DNA of 36,889 nt from Candidatus Omnitrophota bacterium (lineage in GTDB: Bacteria > Ratteibacteria > UBA8468 > B48-G9 > JAFGKM01), in NCBI GenBank assembly GCA_016928555.1, contig JAFGKM010000044.1, positions 1-36,889 on the forward strand, read 5' to 3'. Shown piece after piece: positions 7,522 to 15,860 of the stretch; within the stretch, counting starts at the first letter, position 1, and every line of letters starts with the position of its first letter. The notes beneath the pieces were generated by a model, which searched no databases, was not told the origin of the DNA, and saw only the letters and a program-made list of their open reading frames with translations. The position numbers were made by a program, and so were the translations under genes.

Positions 7522-8898
7522 TTATTTTCCTATGCAGAAGCGCGAGAAAATGCTGTTGAGCGTATCCTCTGCAATGTTCTTTCCTGTCAGCTCGTCAATA
7601 TCCTTCAGGCAGTCTTTAAGGGATTCTGCAATCACGTCCGCAGTGACTCCGATTTTTATTTCTTCCCTTATTTCAAGAAGTTTTTTTCTCATTTCTTTTA
7701 TTCTACCCTCCTGCCGCATATTGAGAAATATACAATCTTCTTTTATCTCTGCGTGCCCCATGGATATCAAGCCGTATATCTTCTCTTCCAGCTCGGGGAT
7801 TCCCGCCCCCGTTTTAGCAGATATGGCAGCTATCCTGTCTGACGGGAAATCTTTTTCAATCCGTTTTTTGTCTATCTTCTGCGGCATGTCCGCCTTGTTT
7901 ATCATAATGATGTAATTCTTTCCTTTGATGTGACTCAGAAGCCCGCGGTCATAATCGTTTATTTTCTTTGTTCCGTCAAGCATGATAAGATTTACCTCTG
8001 CTTTTTCCATCCACTCTATCGCCCTGTCCACCCCCATTTTCTCAATCCTGCCGCGAACCTTTCTTATGCCTGCGGTGTCTATTATATTGACCGGTATGCC
8101 CCTGACGTTTACCGTTTCCTGAACGGCGTCCCTTGTTGTCCCGGGTACGTCGGTGACGATAGCCCTGTCCTCTTTCACAAGGTAGTTGAGAAGGCTTGAT
8201 TTGCCGGCATTCGCCCTTCCGGTTATGGCTGCGTTTATCCCCTGCCGTAATATCTTTCCCCTGCCTGCGCGTGAAAGAATCCCGTCTATAAATGCAGTCA
8301 GCTCATCAATCTTTTTTGCCGTTTCGAGATTAAGAGATTCTATCTCCTCTTCTTCGGGGAAGTTTATTTTTGCTTCTATTTCGGCAAGAATGCCCGAAAG
8401 AGCGGCCTGTATATCATTAAGGTGCGAGGAAAAGGAGCCTTTCAGCTTTTTTACCGATATCTCAAGGGCGCTTTCAGTTTTGCTTGAGATGACCTCAAGC
8501 ACGCTTTCCGCCTGCACGAGGTCTATCCTGCCGTTGAGAAAAGCCCTCTCAGTGAATTCTCCGGGTTCGGCCTGCCTCGCCCCGTTTTTGATGCAGAGCG
8601 ACAATACCTCTTTCAGGGGGACGATGCCTCCGTGGCATCCTATCTCGGCCATATCTTCTCTTGTATAGCTTCTCGGCCTGCGCATGACCGTCAGGAGTAC
8701 CTCATCCACGGTTCTGCTCCCGTCGGCAATATAGCCGTAGTGTACCGTATGCGTCGGGATATTGCTGATGTTGATTTTTTTTGCCGGCCGGAATATTTTC
8801 CCGATAATCTTGTACGAATCCGGACCGCTCAGCCGCACAATGCCTATGCCGCTTATTCCCAGCGGAGTTGAAACCGCGCATATGGTGTCGTTCTTCAC
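7522..8898 (-). CDS. mnmE: tRNA modification GTPase MnmE
   Basis: With MnmG installs (carboxymethyl)aminomethyl at the wobble uridine of several tRNAs. Full-length, 458 residues: N-terminal formyl-THF-binding domain, then helical domain with an inserted G domain. GTPase motifs are intact: GRANAGKS (227-234), DVPGTTRD (250-257), DTAG (274-277), NKAD (334-337), SAKTG (360-364), and the C-terminal catalytic FCIGK with C455. The GTG at 8898, preceded by GGGGGA, gives the conserved VKNDTICAVSTP N-terminus. A frame open to 8979 crosses the promoter of the divergent gene and is not used. No mnmG, yidC or jag neighbour in this window. Confidence 0.96.
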   Translation of the reverse strand: MKNDTICAVSTPLGISGIGIVRLSGPDSYKIIGKIFRPAKKINISNIPTHTVHYGYIADGSRTVDEVLLTVMRRPRSYTREDMAEIGCHGGIVPLKEVLSLCIKNGARQAEPGEFTERAFLNGRIDLVQAESVLEVISSKTESALEISVKKLKGSFSSHLNDIQAALSGILAEIEAKINFPEEEEIESLNLETAKKIDELTAFIDGILSRAGRGKILRQGINAAITGRANAGKSSLLNYLVKEDRAIVTDVPGTTRDAVQETVNVRGIPVNIIDTAGIRKVRGRIEKMGVDRAIEWMEKAEVNLIMLDGTKKINDYDRGLLSHIKGKNYIIMINKADMPQKIDKKRIEKDFPSDRIAAISAKTGAGIPELEEKIYGLISMGHAEIKEDCIFLNMRQEGRIKEMRKKLLEIREEIKIGVTADVIAESLKDCLKDIDELTGKNIAEDTLNSIFSRFCIGK

Positions 8899-8922
8899 CT
8901 TTCCCCCGTTATCCTCTATACT

Positions 8923-8950
8923 TTGACGCGGAATTAGTATAACATATATA
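8923..8950 (+). promoter_or_regulatory. Sigma-70 promoter of the DUF4416 operon
   Basis: TTGACG (8923-8928), 16-nt spacer, TATATA (8945-8950); TATAAA at 8947-8952 is an alternative with 18 nt. Start codon at 8970. Confidence 0.55.
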
Positions 8951-8969
8951 AACAGGACAGGGGGATTCC

Positions 8970-9512
8970 ATGGAAGCAAGGAAGTGCTATGATAAGGTCA
9001 AATTGTTTTGCGGCATAATATACAGGGATGAGGATATTGTGGCTGCGGCAAGAGAAAAACTCGTATGCAGATTGGGGGAAACAGACCTTGAAGCAGGGCC
9101 TTTTCCCTTTGATTTTACATCTTATTACCGCGGGGAGATGGGCGATAACCTTAAAAGAAGTTTTTTATCCTTCAAGGAGAAAATTTCCCCGGAAGATTCG
9201 TATGTGTGGAAGGTTTTTACAAACGAAGTTGAAAAGGAGTTTTTCGGAGCGGGAGAATTCCCGCGGAGGGTTAATCTGGACCCGGGATACCTTAACCTTT
9301 CCAGGGTTGTTCTTTTTTCCGCAAAAGATTATTCGCACAGGATTTATCTGGGCAAGGGAATCTTCGGAGAGGTGACACTCTATTTTGAAAAGAACAGGTT
9401 TATGTTCCTGCCGTGGACGTACCCCGATTACAAAACTGAAAACTACCTTGATTTTTTCACCAAGGCCAGAAATATTTACAGGGAGCAGATTAAGGATGAA
9501 GATGTGGTTTAG
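8970..9512 (+). CDS. DUF4416 family protein
   Basis: 180 residues matching the DUF4416 pattern from start to end: KLFCGIIYRDEDI, PFPFDFTSYYRGEMG, the RVNLDPGYLNLSRVVLFSAKDYSHRIYLGKG core, and WTYPDYKTENYLDFF. The function of this family is not known to me; conserved charged residues in the core suggest an enzyme or nucleic-acid-binding role, but that is speculation. No signal peptide or membrane segment, so cytoplasmic. GGGGG lies 5 nt before the ATG. First gene of a three-gene operon; its last codons overlap the start of the hydrolase. Confidence 0.92.
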   Translation: MEARKCYDKVKLFCGIIYRDEDIVAAAREKLVCRLGETDLEAGPFPFDFTSYYRGEMGDNLKRSFLSFKEKISPEDSYVWKVFTNEVEKEFFGAGEFPRRVNLDPGYLNLSRVVLFSAKDYSHRIYLGKGIFGEVTLYFEKNRFMFLPWTYPDYKTENYLDFFTKARNIYREQIKDEDVV

Positions 9513-10365
9513 GATTCTCATTGACGCGTTAATAATAGTGTTTGTTCTTACCCTGATTTTCGGATGGCGCGCGCTCATGCCCGTCAGGATGCAGGATTAC
9601 CTTCTGCCTTCCGATTTCGGGATGCCTTATGAGAATATTGTTCTTGAGACGCGGGACGGCGTAAAGCTTGGCGGATGGCTTATCCCTTCCGAAAAAAGCA
9701 AAGGAATAGTTATCTGCCTTCACGGCTATCCTGCAAACAAGTCCGACATTCTTCCCGTCATATCATTTCTCTACCCCGAATTTTCCCTCCTCCTCTTTGA
9801 TTTCAGGGCGCACGGAAACAGCGGAGGAAAAATTACCTATTTCGGTTTAAAGGAATCCCTCGATGTTGAAGCCGCCTTGAGGTTTATAAGGTCTGAAGAA
9901 GCCTTGAAAGATAAGAAGACAGGCATCTGGGGATATTCCATGGGAGGAGCGGTCGGGATAATTTCATCCGCCCGGTACGGCGGGATAGACGCTCTTGTTA
10001 CGGATTCGGCTTTCGCCAATTTCCCCGAGATGGTTATGCACTATTACGGGAATTTCGGCCCGCTAAAATATGTCTTTTCCGCTCTTTCCACGGTCCTCGG
10101 AAGATACGTGTTCGGGTTTGATTTCTTTGAGAACAGCCCTGAGAATTTTATCAACGGCATAAAAGCTCCGGTTTTCCTCATACATTCAAAACAGGATGAG
10201 TTTGTGCCCTACGGACATGCAGAACGACTCTTCATGAAAGCTCCTGAGCCGAAAAGGCTGTGGGCCGTTGAAGGGGCGCACACGGGGCTTGACCGCGCCT
10301 TTACCGGCGAATACCAGGATGCAGTAAAAGAATTTTTCCTTCTGCACTTAAACCCCGGAAGTTAA
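9502..10365 (+). CDS. Membrane-anchored alpha/beta hydrolase (S33/BAAT-like)
   Basis: About 287 residues. One N-terminal helix (FRILIDALIIVFVLTLIFGW) would anchor it to the inner membrane. The hydrolase core follows: oxyanion segment CLHGYPANK, FDFRAHGNSGG, nucleophile elbow GYSMGG (Ser), then HSKQDEFVP (acid Asp) and EGAHTGL (His), so a complete Ser-Asp-His triad. Likely an esterase or thioesterase; substrate unknown. Two ATGs are possible, 9496 and 9502. I chose 9502 because AAGGA sits 5 nt upstream. It overlaps the end of the DUF4416 gene, implying coupling, and the MATE gene starts 13 bp after its stop. Confidence 0.88.
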   Translation: MWFRILIDALIIVFVLTLIFGWRALMPVRMQDYLLPSDFGMPYENIVLETRDGVKLGGWLIPSEKSKGIVICLHGYPANKSDILPVISFLYPEFSLLLFDFRAHGNSGGKITYFGLKESLDVEAALRFIRSEEALKDKKTGIWGYSMGGAVGIISSARYGGIDALVTDSAFANFPEMVMHYYGNFGPLKYVFSALSTVLGRYVFGFDFFENSPENFINGIKAPVFLIHSKQDEFVPYGHAERLFMKAPEPKRLWAVEGAHTGLDRAFTGEYQDAVKEFFLLHLNPGS

Positions 10366-10378
10366 CCGCGGACAAATC

Positions 10379-11797
10379 ATGAGAGAAAAAAACAATCTGA
10401 CGGAGGGGCCGATTCTTCAGTCCCTGCTGACTATATCCCTTCCCATAATATTCGCCAATTTTCTGCATACGGCGTACCAGCTGACAGATACCTTCTGGGT
10501 GGGAAGGCTGGGGACTGCCGCCATTGCCGCGGTTTCCATAAGCTTCCCCGTTATCTTCCTTATAGTCGCCATGGGCGGAGGATTGTCCATAGCGGGCACC
10601 ATACTGGTTGCTCAATACAAAGGGAAAAATGACAAAAGAGCCGTGGACCATGTTACCGCCCAGACGCTGTTAACGGTTTTTACGGTTTCCGCGGCGCTTG
10701 CCTGCATAGGTTTTTTCCTTTCTCCCCACGTCATCAGACTGCTTGGCGCCGAAAAAGAGGTGTTCGCAAGTGCGGTTTCCTATATGAAGATTTCTTTTGC
10801 GGGGATAATATTCATGTTCACGTTCATGGTTTTCCAGTCCCTGATGAGGGGAGTGGGAGACGTAAAAACCCCCATGTACATCATACTCGGGACGGTACTG
10901 CTCAACCTTATCGTCGACCCGCTTTTCATAATGGGATACGGTTTTGTCCCAGCCATGGGCGTTTCGGGCGCGGCCCTCGCAACTATCGTTTCGCAGGGCA
11001 TAGCGGCTGTTATCGGGATGTATCTTATGCTGAGAAAAAAACGCCAGATACACCTTCACCTGAGAGACATGAAACCGGATTTCCCCTTAATAAAAAAAAT
11101 GTTAGCTCTCGGCATGCCTTCTTCCGTGGAGCACTCAACGGTGGCGCTGGGCATGAATTTTATTATATTTCTGGTGACAGGGTTCGGGACGACAGTTCTG
11201 GCGGCATACGGGATAGGGCATAGGATATTCGGCTTCGTCATTATCCCCACCCTCGGATTGTCCATGGCTACCTCTGCGCTGGTGGGGCAGAACATCGGGG
11301 CAGGCAAAATTGAGAGGGCGGAAAGGATAGTGCGGATGGCGGTATCCGTAGGCTTTGTCACCCTCACTCTGATTGGGGTATTAATGTTTCTGTTTGCCGA
11401 ACAGCTTTCCGCAATTTTTATACCTGGGGAATTTGAGACCATAAGGATGAGTGCTCAATTCTTGAGGATAATGGCTTTAACCTTCGGATTCATAGGGATT
11501 CATCACGTGTTGAACGGCGCCTTTATCGGCTCGGGCAACACCTTTACCTCAATGGCTCTCTCCATTATTTCGCTCTGGCTGTTGAGATTTCCTCTTTCCT
11601 ATTTCCTTTCTCGCCATACCGGACTCAGAGAGATGGGCATATGGATAGCTTTTCCCGCCACCAACGTTCTCACGGCGCTTATAACCGCAATATGGTTTTC
11701 AAGAGGAACGTGGAAAAAGAGAAAGATTACCGAAGAGATAAAACTGGTCGCCGAAACAACGGAAGAAGCGCTAATTGAAGAGGGACTGAACCCCTGA
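10379..11797 (+). CDS. MATE family efflux transporter
   Basis: 472-residue inner-membrane transporter with about 12 predicted helices in two related halves, typical of the NorM/DinF superfamily. The N-terminal LTEGPILQSLLTISLPIIFANFLHTAYQLTDTFWVGRLG and the corresponding SSVEHSTVALGMNFIIFLVTGFGTTVLAAYGIG of the second half are characteristic. Exports drugs or metabolites in exchange for sodium or protons; specificity cannot be read. Third gene of the 8970-11797 operon. The stop is followed within a few bases by the duplicated tRNA-Ala end at 11800. Confidence 0.94.
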   Translation: MREKNNLTEGPILQSLLTISLPIIFANFLHTAYQLTDTFWVGRLGTAAIAAVSISFPVIFLIVAMGGGLSIAGTILVAQYKGKNDKRAVDHVTAQTLLTVFTVSAALACIGFFLSPHVIRLLGAEKEVFASAVSYMKISFAGIIFMFTFMVFQSLMRGVGDVKTPMYIILGTVLLNLIVDPLFIMGYGFVPAMGVSGAALATIVSQGIAAVIGMYLMLRKKRQIHLHLRDMKPDFPLIKKMLALGMPSSVEHSTVALGMNFIIFLVTGFGTTVLAAYGIGHRIFGFVIIPTLGLSMATSALVGQNIGAGKIERAERIVRMAVSVGFVTLTLIGVLMFLFAEQLSAIFIPGEFETIRMSAQFLRIMALTFGFIGIHHVLNGAFIGSGNTFTSMALSIISLWLLRFPLSYFLSRHTGLREMGIWIAFPATNVLTALITAIWFSRGTWKKRKITEEIKLVAETTEEALIEEGLNP

Positions 11798-11799
11798 GA

Positions 11800-11838
11800 A
11801 TCCCTTTCCGGAGAAGAGAAAGTGGAGGATAAGGGATT
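11800..11838. repeat. Second copy of the tRNA-Ala 3' end (39-bp direct repeat, copy A)
   Basis: Identical over 39 bp to 11944-11982, which contains the last part of tRNA-Ala (acceptor 3' strand and T-arm edge) plus 23 bp downstream. The copy starts ATCCCTT and ends AAGGGATT, so it also carries short inverted ends. It starts 2 bp after the MATE stop. The 105 bp between the copies hold no gene. It resembles an att-site duplication or the scar of a deleted tandem tRNA. Confidence 0.8.
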
Positions 11839-11943
11839 GTGCATCTGTGAAGCGATGACGCACGGTCTCCTCATTTTTTCAGGAAAGATTGCTAACCTTC
11901 TTACGAGGTAAGATTAATCGTCGGCTCGAACCCAATGGTTCTC

Positions 11944-11982
11944 ATCCCTTTCCGGAGAAGAGAAAGTGGAGGATAAGGGATT
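11944..11982. repeat. 39-bp direct repeat, copy B, overlapping the tRNA-Ala 3' end
   Basis: Partner of 11800-11838, offset exactly 144 bp. Bases 11967-11982 are inside the tRNA gene (minus strand); the remainder is immediate 3' flank. Confidence 0.8.
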
Positions 11983-12039
11983 CGAACCCTTGACACCCAG
12001 ACTGCCAGCCTGGTGCTCTCCCAGCTGAGCTAATCCCCC
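11967..12039 (-). tRNA. tRNA-Ala (GGC)
   Basis: 73-nt cloverleaf on the minus strand: acceptor GGGGGAT/ATCCTCC with the G3-U70 wobble that identifies alanine tRNA, D-arm GCTC/GAGC, anticodon stem CCAGG/TCTGG with loop CTGGCAG (anticodon GGC), T-arm AAGGG-TTCGAAT-CCCTT, discriminator A. CCA is not encoded. The best promoter lies about 150 bp upstream, with a repeat element between. Confidence 0.95.
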
Positions 12040-12045
12040 GTATAT

Positions 12046-12164
12046 CGGATTAATTTCATCCGAAGAGCTTCGTTGGCATCGTCGCCAGCTTCCTCGGCGT
12101 ATTTTTTACATACGCCTCCTTGCCTCGCTCCTTGCCGCCTTGCTCTCCGGCGAACTGAATCCGC
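12046..12164. repeat. tRNA-linked stem-loop element, tRNA-Ala copy
   Basis: 119 bp. Ends are inverted (CGGATT 12046-12051, AATCCG 12158-12163). The left end also forms CGGAT-7 nt-ATCCG. The central hairpin is GGCGTAT (12096-12102)/ATACGCC (12110-12116). Right half TCCTTGCCGCCTTGCTCT is shared almost base for base with copies at 34029-34134 and 34165-34278. It lies inside the leader of the tRNA-Ala precursor, in the opposite orientation to the tRNA. Confidence 0.75.
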
Positions 12165-12192
12165 TATATTTTTTCAGTATATAAGCACATTT

Positions 12193-12220
12193 ATTATATA
12201 TTTAATCATAAGTTTGTCAA
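12193..12220 (-). promoter_or_regulatory. Consensus promoter reading towards tRNA-Ala
   Basis: On the minus strand TTGACA (12220-12215), 16-nt spacer, TATAAT (12198-12193). Predicted start near 12186 gives a ~147-nt leader before the tRNA, filled by the repeat element. Confidence 0.7.
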
Positions 12221-12229
12221 CTGAACAGA

Positions 12230-12258
12230 TTGACATTACTGCCGTAAGTTCATAAAAT
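12230..12258 (+). promoter_or_regulatory. Promoter of the isomerase-like gene
   Basis: TTGACA (12230-12235), 17-nt spacer, TAAAAT (12253-12258). Its -35 box is only 9 bp from the -35 box of the divergent tRNA-Ala promoter. Leader of about 135 nt contains the palindromic repeat at 12312-12360. Confidence 0.65.
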
Positions 12259-12311
12259 AAGGGAAACAAAGCCCCTCCTTGAAAAAGAGTAACAAGTGAT
12301 TAGTGAATTTA

Positions 12312-12360
12312 TAGCGGTGCGATTCATCGCACGGTTATAGTGGCATAAATGCCACCGCTA
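12312..12360. repeat. Composite palindromic repeat, three-way-junction form
   Basis: Outer arms TAGCGGTG (12312-12319) and CACCGCTA (12353-12360) are exact inverses. Inside are two perfect hairpins: GTGCGAT/ATCGCAC (12317-12332) and GTGGCAT/ATGCCAC (12340-12355). The first half recurs at 15749-15770 and 32969-32991. The unit is in the 5' leader of the isomerase-like gene. Confidence 0.75.
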
Positions 12361-12400
12361 CACAATAATTTATCAGACACGGGGAAAAGGAGATAGCGAT

Positions 12401-13807
12401 ATGAAACTTGAAAAGACGACGTTTGCGCTGTTTTTCGGCAACAGGGGATTTTTCCCTTCTTCTCTGATGGCATCGGCACGCAAGGAATTATCCGAAACGT
12501 TAAAAAGCATGGGGCATAAAATTCTTATGCTTGACGAAAAGACGACGCGTTTCGGCGCCGTGGAGACGGTTCAGGAAGGCAGGATATATGCGGAATTTCT
12601 AAGAAAGAACCGCGGAAAATTCGGAGGGGTCATCCTGTCGCTTCCTAATTTCGGGGATGAGAACGGTGCGGTTGAGGCGCTGAAGGAAGCGGGAGTTCCC
12701 ATATTGATTCAGGCTTATCCCGACGAACTGGATAAGATGAGGCCTGAATTGAGGCGCGATTCTTTCTGCGGCAAGTTTTCAATCATGGATGTTTTCTGCC
12801 AGTATGGAATTCCGTTCACGGCGTTAAAGCCGCATACGGTTCATCCGAAATCCCCCGCCTTTACCGGCAATATTGACCGCTTTGACAGGATTTGCAGGGT
12901 GGTAAACGGGATGAAAAATATGACCGTGGGAGCCATAGGTGCCAGGACTACGCCTTTCAAAACCGTCCGCATAGACGAACTGACCCTGCAGAAATATGGA
13001 ATTACGACCGAGACGTTTGACCTTTCTTCCGTATTTGCGAAAATGGAGGCTTTAAAAACCTCGGACAAGAGATTTTCCGCCAAGGCAAAGATTCTTAGCG
13101 GCTATTCAGTCTGGACAGGCGTTCCCAAAAAATCTTTTGAAAAAATCGTGCGGCTGGCCGTGGTTCTGGATGACATGATTGCAGAGTACGGGTTTGACGC
13201 AATTGCCGTACGGTGCTGGATGGAGATGCAGGAAATACTTGGAATCTCTCCCTGCGTGGCGCTCAGCGAGATAAACAACAGGCTTATTCCTGCCGCCTGC
13301 GAGGTTGACATAGGAAACGCCGTTACCATGTTTGCTTTAAGCAGGGCGGCGGGAAGCGTTGCAACCTGCCTTGACTGGAACAACAATTACGGCGAAGAAG
13401 AGAATAAGTGCATCCTGTTCCACTGCGGTCCAGTGCCTCAGTCCATGATGAAATGCAAGGGTAAAATTACCGACCATGCCATACTTGCGAACAGTGTGGG
13501 GCAGGGCTGCGGGTACGGCTGTAATTCAGGCAGGATTTCTCCGGGCCCTTTCACTTTCGGGAGCATGCTTACCGTGGAAGGCGATATGGAGTTTTATATA
13601 GGTGAGGGAAGATTTACGGATGATCCGATTCCCGCAGACTTCTTCGGATGCGCAGGCGTGGCTGAAATCCCGGATTTGCAGGAGGTTTTGCAGACTATCG
13701 GCTACCTTGGTCACCGGCATCATACGAGCGTTGTTCCTGCCTGCGTTGCGGAGACAGTTATAGAGGCATTTGAGGATTATCTGGGTTACGGCGTAATAGG
13801 AGTATGA
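12401..13807 (+). CDS. L-fucose/L-arabinose isomerase family protein
   Basis: 468-residue cytoplasmic enzyme resembling the L-fucose/L-arabinose isomerase superfamily. It has an N-terminal Rossmann-like part (ALFFGNRGFFPSSL, GGVILSLPNFGDENG), a middle region with VGAIGARTTPFKTVR, and a C-terminal part with AIAVRCWMEMQ, AACEVDIGNAVTMFAL and a His-rich GHRHHTSVVPA that likely contribute to a divalent-metal site. Family members interconvert aldoses and ketoses, but this type is distant from characterised FucI and the sugar cannot be named. AAAGGAGA stands 7 nt before the ATG. Transcribed alone or with lptD (40 bp downstream). Confidence 0.85.
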   Translation: MKLEKTTFALFFGNRGFFPSSLMASARKELSETLKSMGHKILMLDEKTTRFGAVETVQEGRIYAEFLRKNRGKFGGVILSLPNFGDENGAVEALKEAGVPILIQAYPDELDKMRPELRRDSFCGKFSIMDVFCQYGIPFTALKPHTVHPKSPAFTGNIDRFDRICRVVNGMKNMTVGAIGARTTPFKTVRIDELTLQKYGITTETFDLSSVFAKMEALKTSDKRFSAKAKILSGYSVWTGVPKKSFEKIVRLAVVLDDMIAEYGFDAIAVRCWMEMQEILGISPCVALSEINNRLIPAACEVDIGNAVTMFALSRAAGSVATCLDWNNNYGEEENKCILFHCGPVPQSMMKCKGKITDHAILANSVGQGCGYGCNSGRISPGPFTFGSMLTVEGDMEFYIGEGRFTDDPIPADFFGCAGVAEIPDLQEVLQTIGYLGHRHHTSVVPACVAETVIEAFEDYLGYGVIGV

Positions 13808-13847
13808 ATTTTTTTTAGTAAGATGCGATTAAATTCAGAAAGGATAT

Positions 13848-15752
13848 ATGGTCATAAGAGCCAAAAAATGTCTTTTCCTTTTTTTTCTGTTCTGCGGTTT
13901 TATTTTCGCGGAAGAAATTCCCGTATATTACAGTTCAGACAATTTCAGTGTAAAGTTTAACAAAGCGGGAGAATCCGAGGAAATAATTCTCAACGGCAAT
14001 GTAAAAATCTCCTTCAGCGATACAGCCATAACCTGTGAAAAGGCCGTGTTTAACAGAATCACCGGGGATATTTCGGCTGACGGCCCTGTTTATGTCGAAA
14101 CCCCTGAAGCAACTTTTACCGCAGATTACATCACGCATAACCTGAATAGCGAAACAGGGATTCTGCTGAACTCCTCTTTTAAAGCCCCTCCTGTGTACGG
14201 CAAAGCCGACAAGGTGGAAAAGAGAGAGGGAATTATAATCCTTAAAAACGGATATATAACGGCCTGCGACCTTGAAAAGCCGCACTACAGGATTTCAGCC
14301 GAGAATATGGAATACGTACCCGGCGACTACCTGCGCGCTGAAAAGCTCCGCCTTGTATTCGGAGAGAAATATACTCTTCTGTACCTTCCCGGATTTACGA
14401 TTGACGCACGGACGAAAGAGCCGCCTTTCAGCGTTATGCCGGGCTACAGCACGAGAGTGGGAAGGACTGTTGATGCTTTTTTCACCCACAGGGCGGGCGA
14501 TGAGACTGACGCTGTCGTTAAGGAGAGGATTTCTCTGGGAGGAGAAGGGATAGGCGCAGGCATGAAGGTGTCTTCCCGTAAGAACAGATACAGGCTTGAA
14601 GGATTTCTCTATAAGAGATGGGATGATGTCGGGCTTGAACCCGGACTAGTTGCGGAGTTCAATAAAAATTACAGTTCCCGTTCCGGCGAGGGAAATTTTA
14701 TTCTTAACTGGAGACTCATGGACAGCCGGGACCTTTTTTACGATTTTTTTAATGACGACTATGACGCAAAATCAAAGACCTACAATTACCTGTCCGCAAC
14801 ACATAATTTTAAGGCAGGGATTTTCAACCTGAATTTCCGGCATTCTGCGGACGAGAATTTTCTCAATGTTGAAAAAATCCCCGAAGTAAGGTTCCGCACG
14901 CCATTTTTGCGCATGGGGAATTCGCCTCTCTTTGTGGAGAATGATTTCCGCCTGACAAATTTTTATAAAGAGGGCGAAGAATGCTTGAGGGCGGCGGACA
15001 GGGTTAAGGTTTCAGTATCTTCCCTGACAGGGCTTTTTTCCGTTTCTCCTTACATATCTGCGGCGGGCATCAATTATTCCGGTTCAATGGAGGACAGGTT
15101 CAATTTTATGAGCGAAGCGGGAGTGAAGGTATCCGCGGCAATGAAAAAACAGCACGAAGGATATACGGGGTATTTCTCGCCTTCCCTCTCGGTTTTTTAC
15201 CGCGGGCTTGATTATGAAGCGGGAGAGATTGAGTATTTTGACGGTCTTGAGAGGTTAAACGGCGGAAGGTTTGTGAATCTCGGTTTAGACTGGTTTTTTC
15301 ACGGAAAGACGGAATACCTCGGGAGGGTGTCCGTAGAAAATGTTTATGACATTGACAGGGGTGCGTTTGACGGAAACCTTCTGAAATACGATGCCAGAAT
15401 AAACCCGCGCCTTCATATAGAAGGGCAGAACGAATTCAGCTTTTCCGAAGGAGAATACAGATTCGGGGTTAACGACCTGGTTGCGGATTTCGGAAAATAC
15501 AGTTATTCAATCGGAAACAGGTATGACGGAGAAAGCGGCATTTCAGGCATTGAAGGAAGGTTTGGGCACGCACTGAATGAAAACTGGCGCTACGGCATAG
15601 GAGCGCAGTATGACATTGAATCAGGGGGTTTTTCCAGAGCAAAGCTTGATGTATGGAGAAAACTTCACTGCTGGGAGATGCACTTCAGGATATCGGCGGA
15701 TGAAGACGATTTTTCTTTCTATCTCGTGGCGTATCCGATTTTTCTGATGTAG
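13848..15752 (+). CDS. lptD: LPS-assembly protein LptD-like outer-membrane protein
   Basis: 634 residues with a Sec signal (CLFLFFLFCGFIFA-EE). Residues about 25-170 form an OstA/LptA-type beta-jellyroll (SVKFNKAGESEEIILNGNVKISF, AITCEKAVFNR, ITACDLEKPHYRISAENMEYVPGDYLRAEKLRL). The remainder is a beta-barrel with alternating aromatic strands and a hydrophobic last strand ending VAYPIFLM. It would receive LPS from the Lpt bridge and place it in the outer leaflet; it is shorter than E. coli LptD (784 aa) but usual for distant phyla. It shows that this organism has an LPS-type outer membrane. The TAG stop lies within the repeat at 15749-15770. Confidence 0.82.
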   Translation: MVIRAKKCLFLFFLFCGFIFAEEIPVYYSSDNFSVKFNKAGESEEIILNGNVKISFSDTAITCEKAVFNRITGDISADGPVYVETPEATFTADYITHNLNSETGILLNSSFKAPPVYGKADKVEKREGIIILKNGYITACDLEKPHYRISAENMEYVPGDYLRAEKLRLVFGEKYTLLYLPGFTIDARTKEPPFSVMPGYSTRVGRTVDAFFTHRAGDETDAVVKERISLGGEGIGAGMKVSSRKNRYRLEGFLYKRWDDVGLEPGLVAEFNKNYSSRSGEGNFILNWRLMDSRDLFYDFFNDDYDAKSKTYNYLSATHNFKAGIFNLNFRHSADENFLNVEKIPEVRFRTPFLRMGNSPLFVENDFRLTNFYKEGEECLRAADRVKVSVSSLTGLFSVSPYISAAGINYSGSMEDRFNFMSEAGVKVSAAMKKQHEGYTGYFSPSLSVFYRGLDYEAGEIEYFDGLERLNGGRFVNLGLDWFFHGKTEYLGRVSVENVYDIDRGAFDGNLLKYDARINPRLHIEGQNEFSFSEGEYRFGVNDLVADFGKYSYSIGNRYDGESGISGIEGRFGHALNENWRYGIGAQYDIESGGFSRAKLDVWRKLHCWEMHFRISADEDDFSFYLVAYPIFLM

Positions 15753-15770
15753 CGGTGCAATTTATTGCAC
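15749..15770. repeat. Palindromic repeat overlapping the lptD stop codon
   Basis: GTAGCGGTGCAAT-TT-ATTGCAC. Same unit as 12312 and 32969, but the fourth stem pair is A-T here instead of G-C, a compensatory change that keeps the hairpin. Bases 15750-15752 are the lptD stop. Confidence 0.65.
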
Positions 15771-15860
15771 TACGTAACGGTGCAAATGGAAACCTGATGC
15801 AAAATCGGAACTCCTCACAAGCAAGCGTAATAAGAAGAGTTCGGAGTAAAGGAGACAAGA

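Noticed and set aside
7048-7842. 264-codon open frame on the plus strand opposite the M48 and mnmE genes
   Set aside because: Antisense shadow of two clear genes, Phe/Tyr/Arg-rich with no recognisable domain.
11839-11943. Possible second, decayed tRNA between the 39-bp repeats (GGGTTCGAGCC on the minus strand resembles a T-arm)
   Set aside because: The T-stem does not pair over 5 bp and no acceptor or anticodon arm can be drawn.
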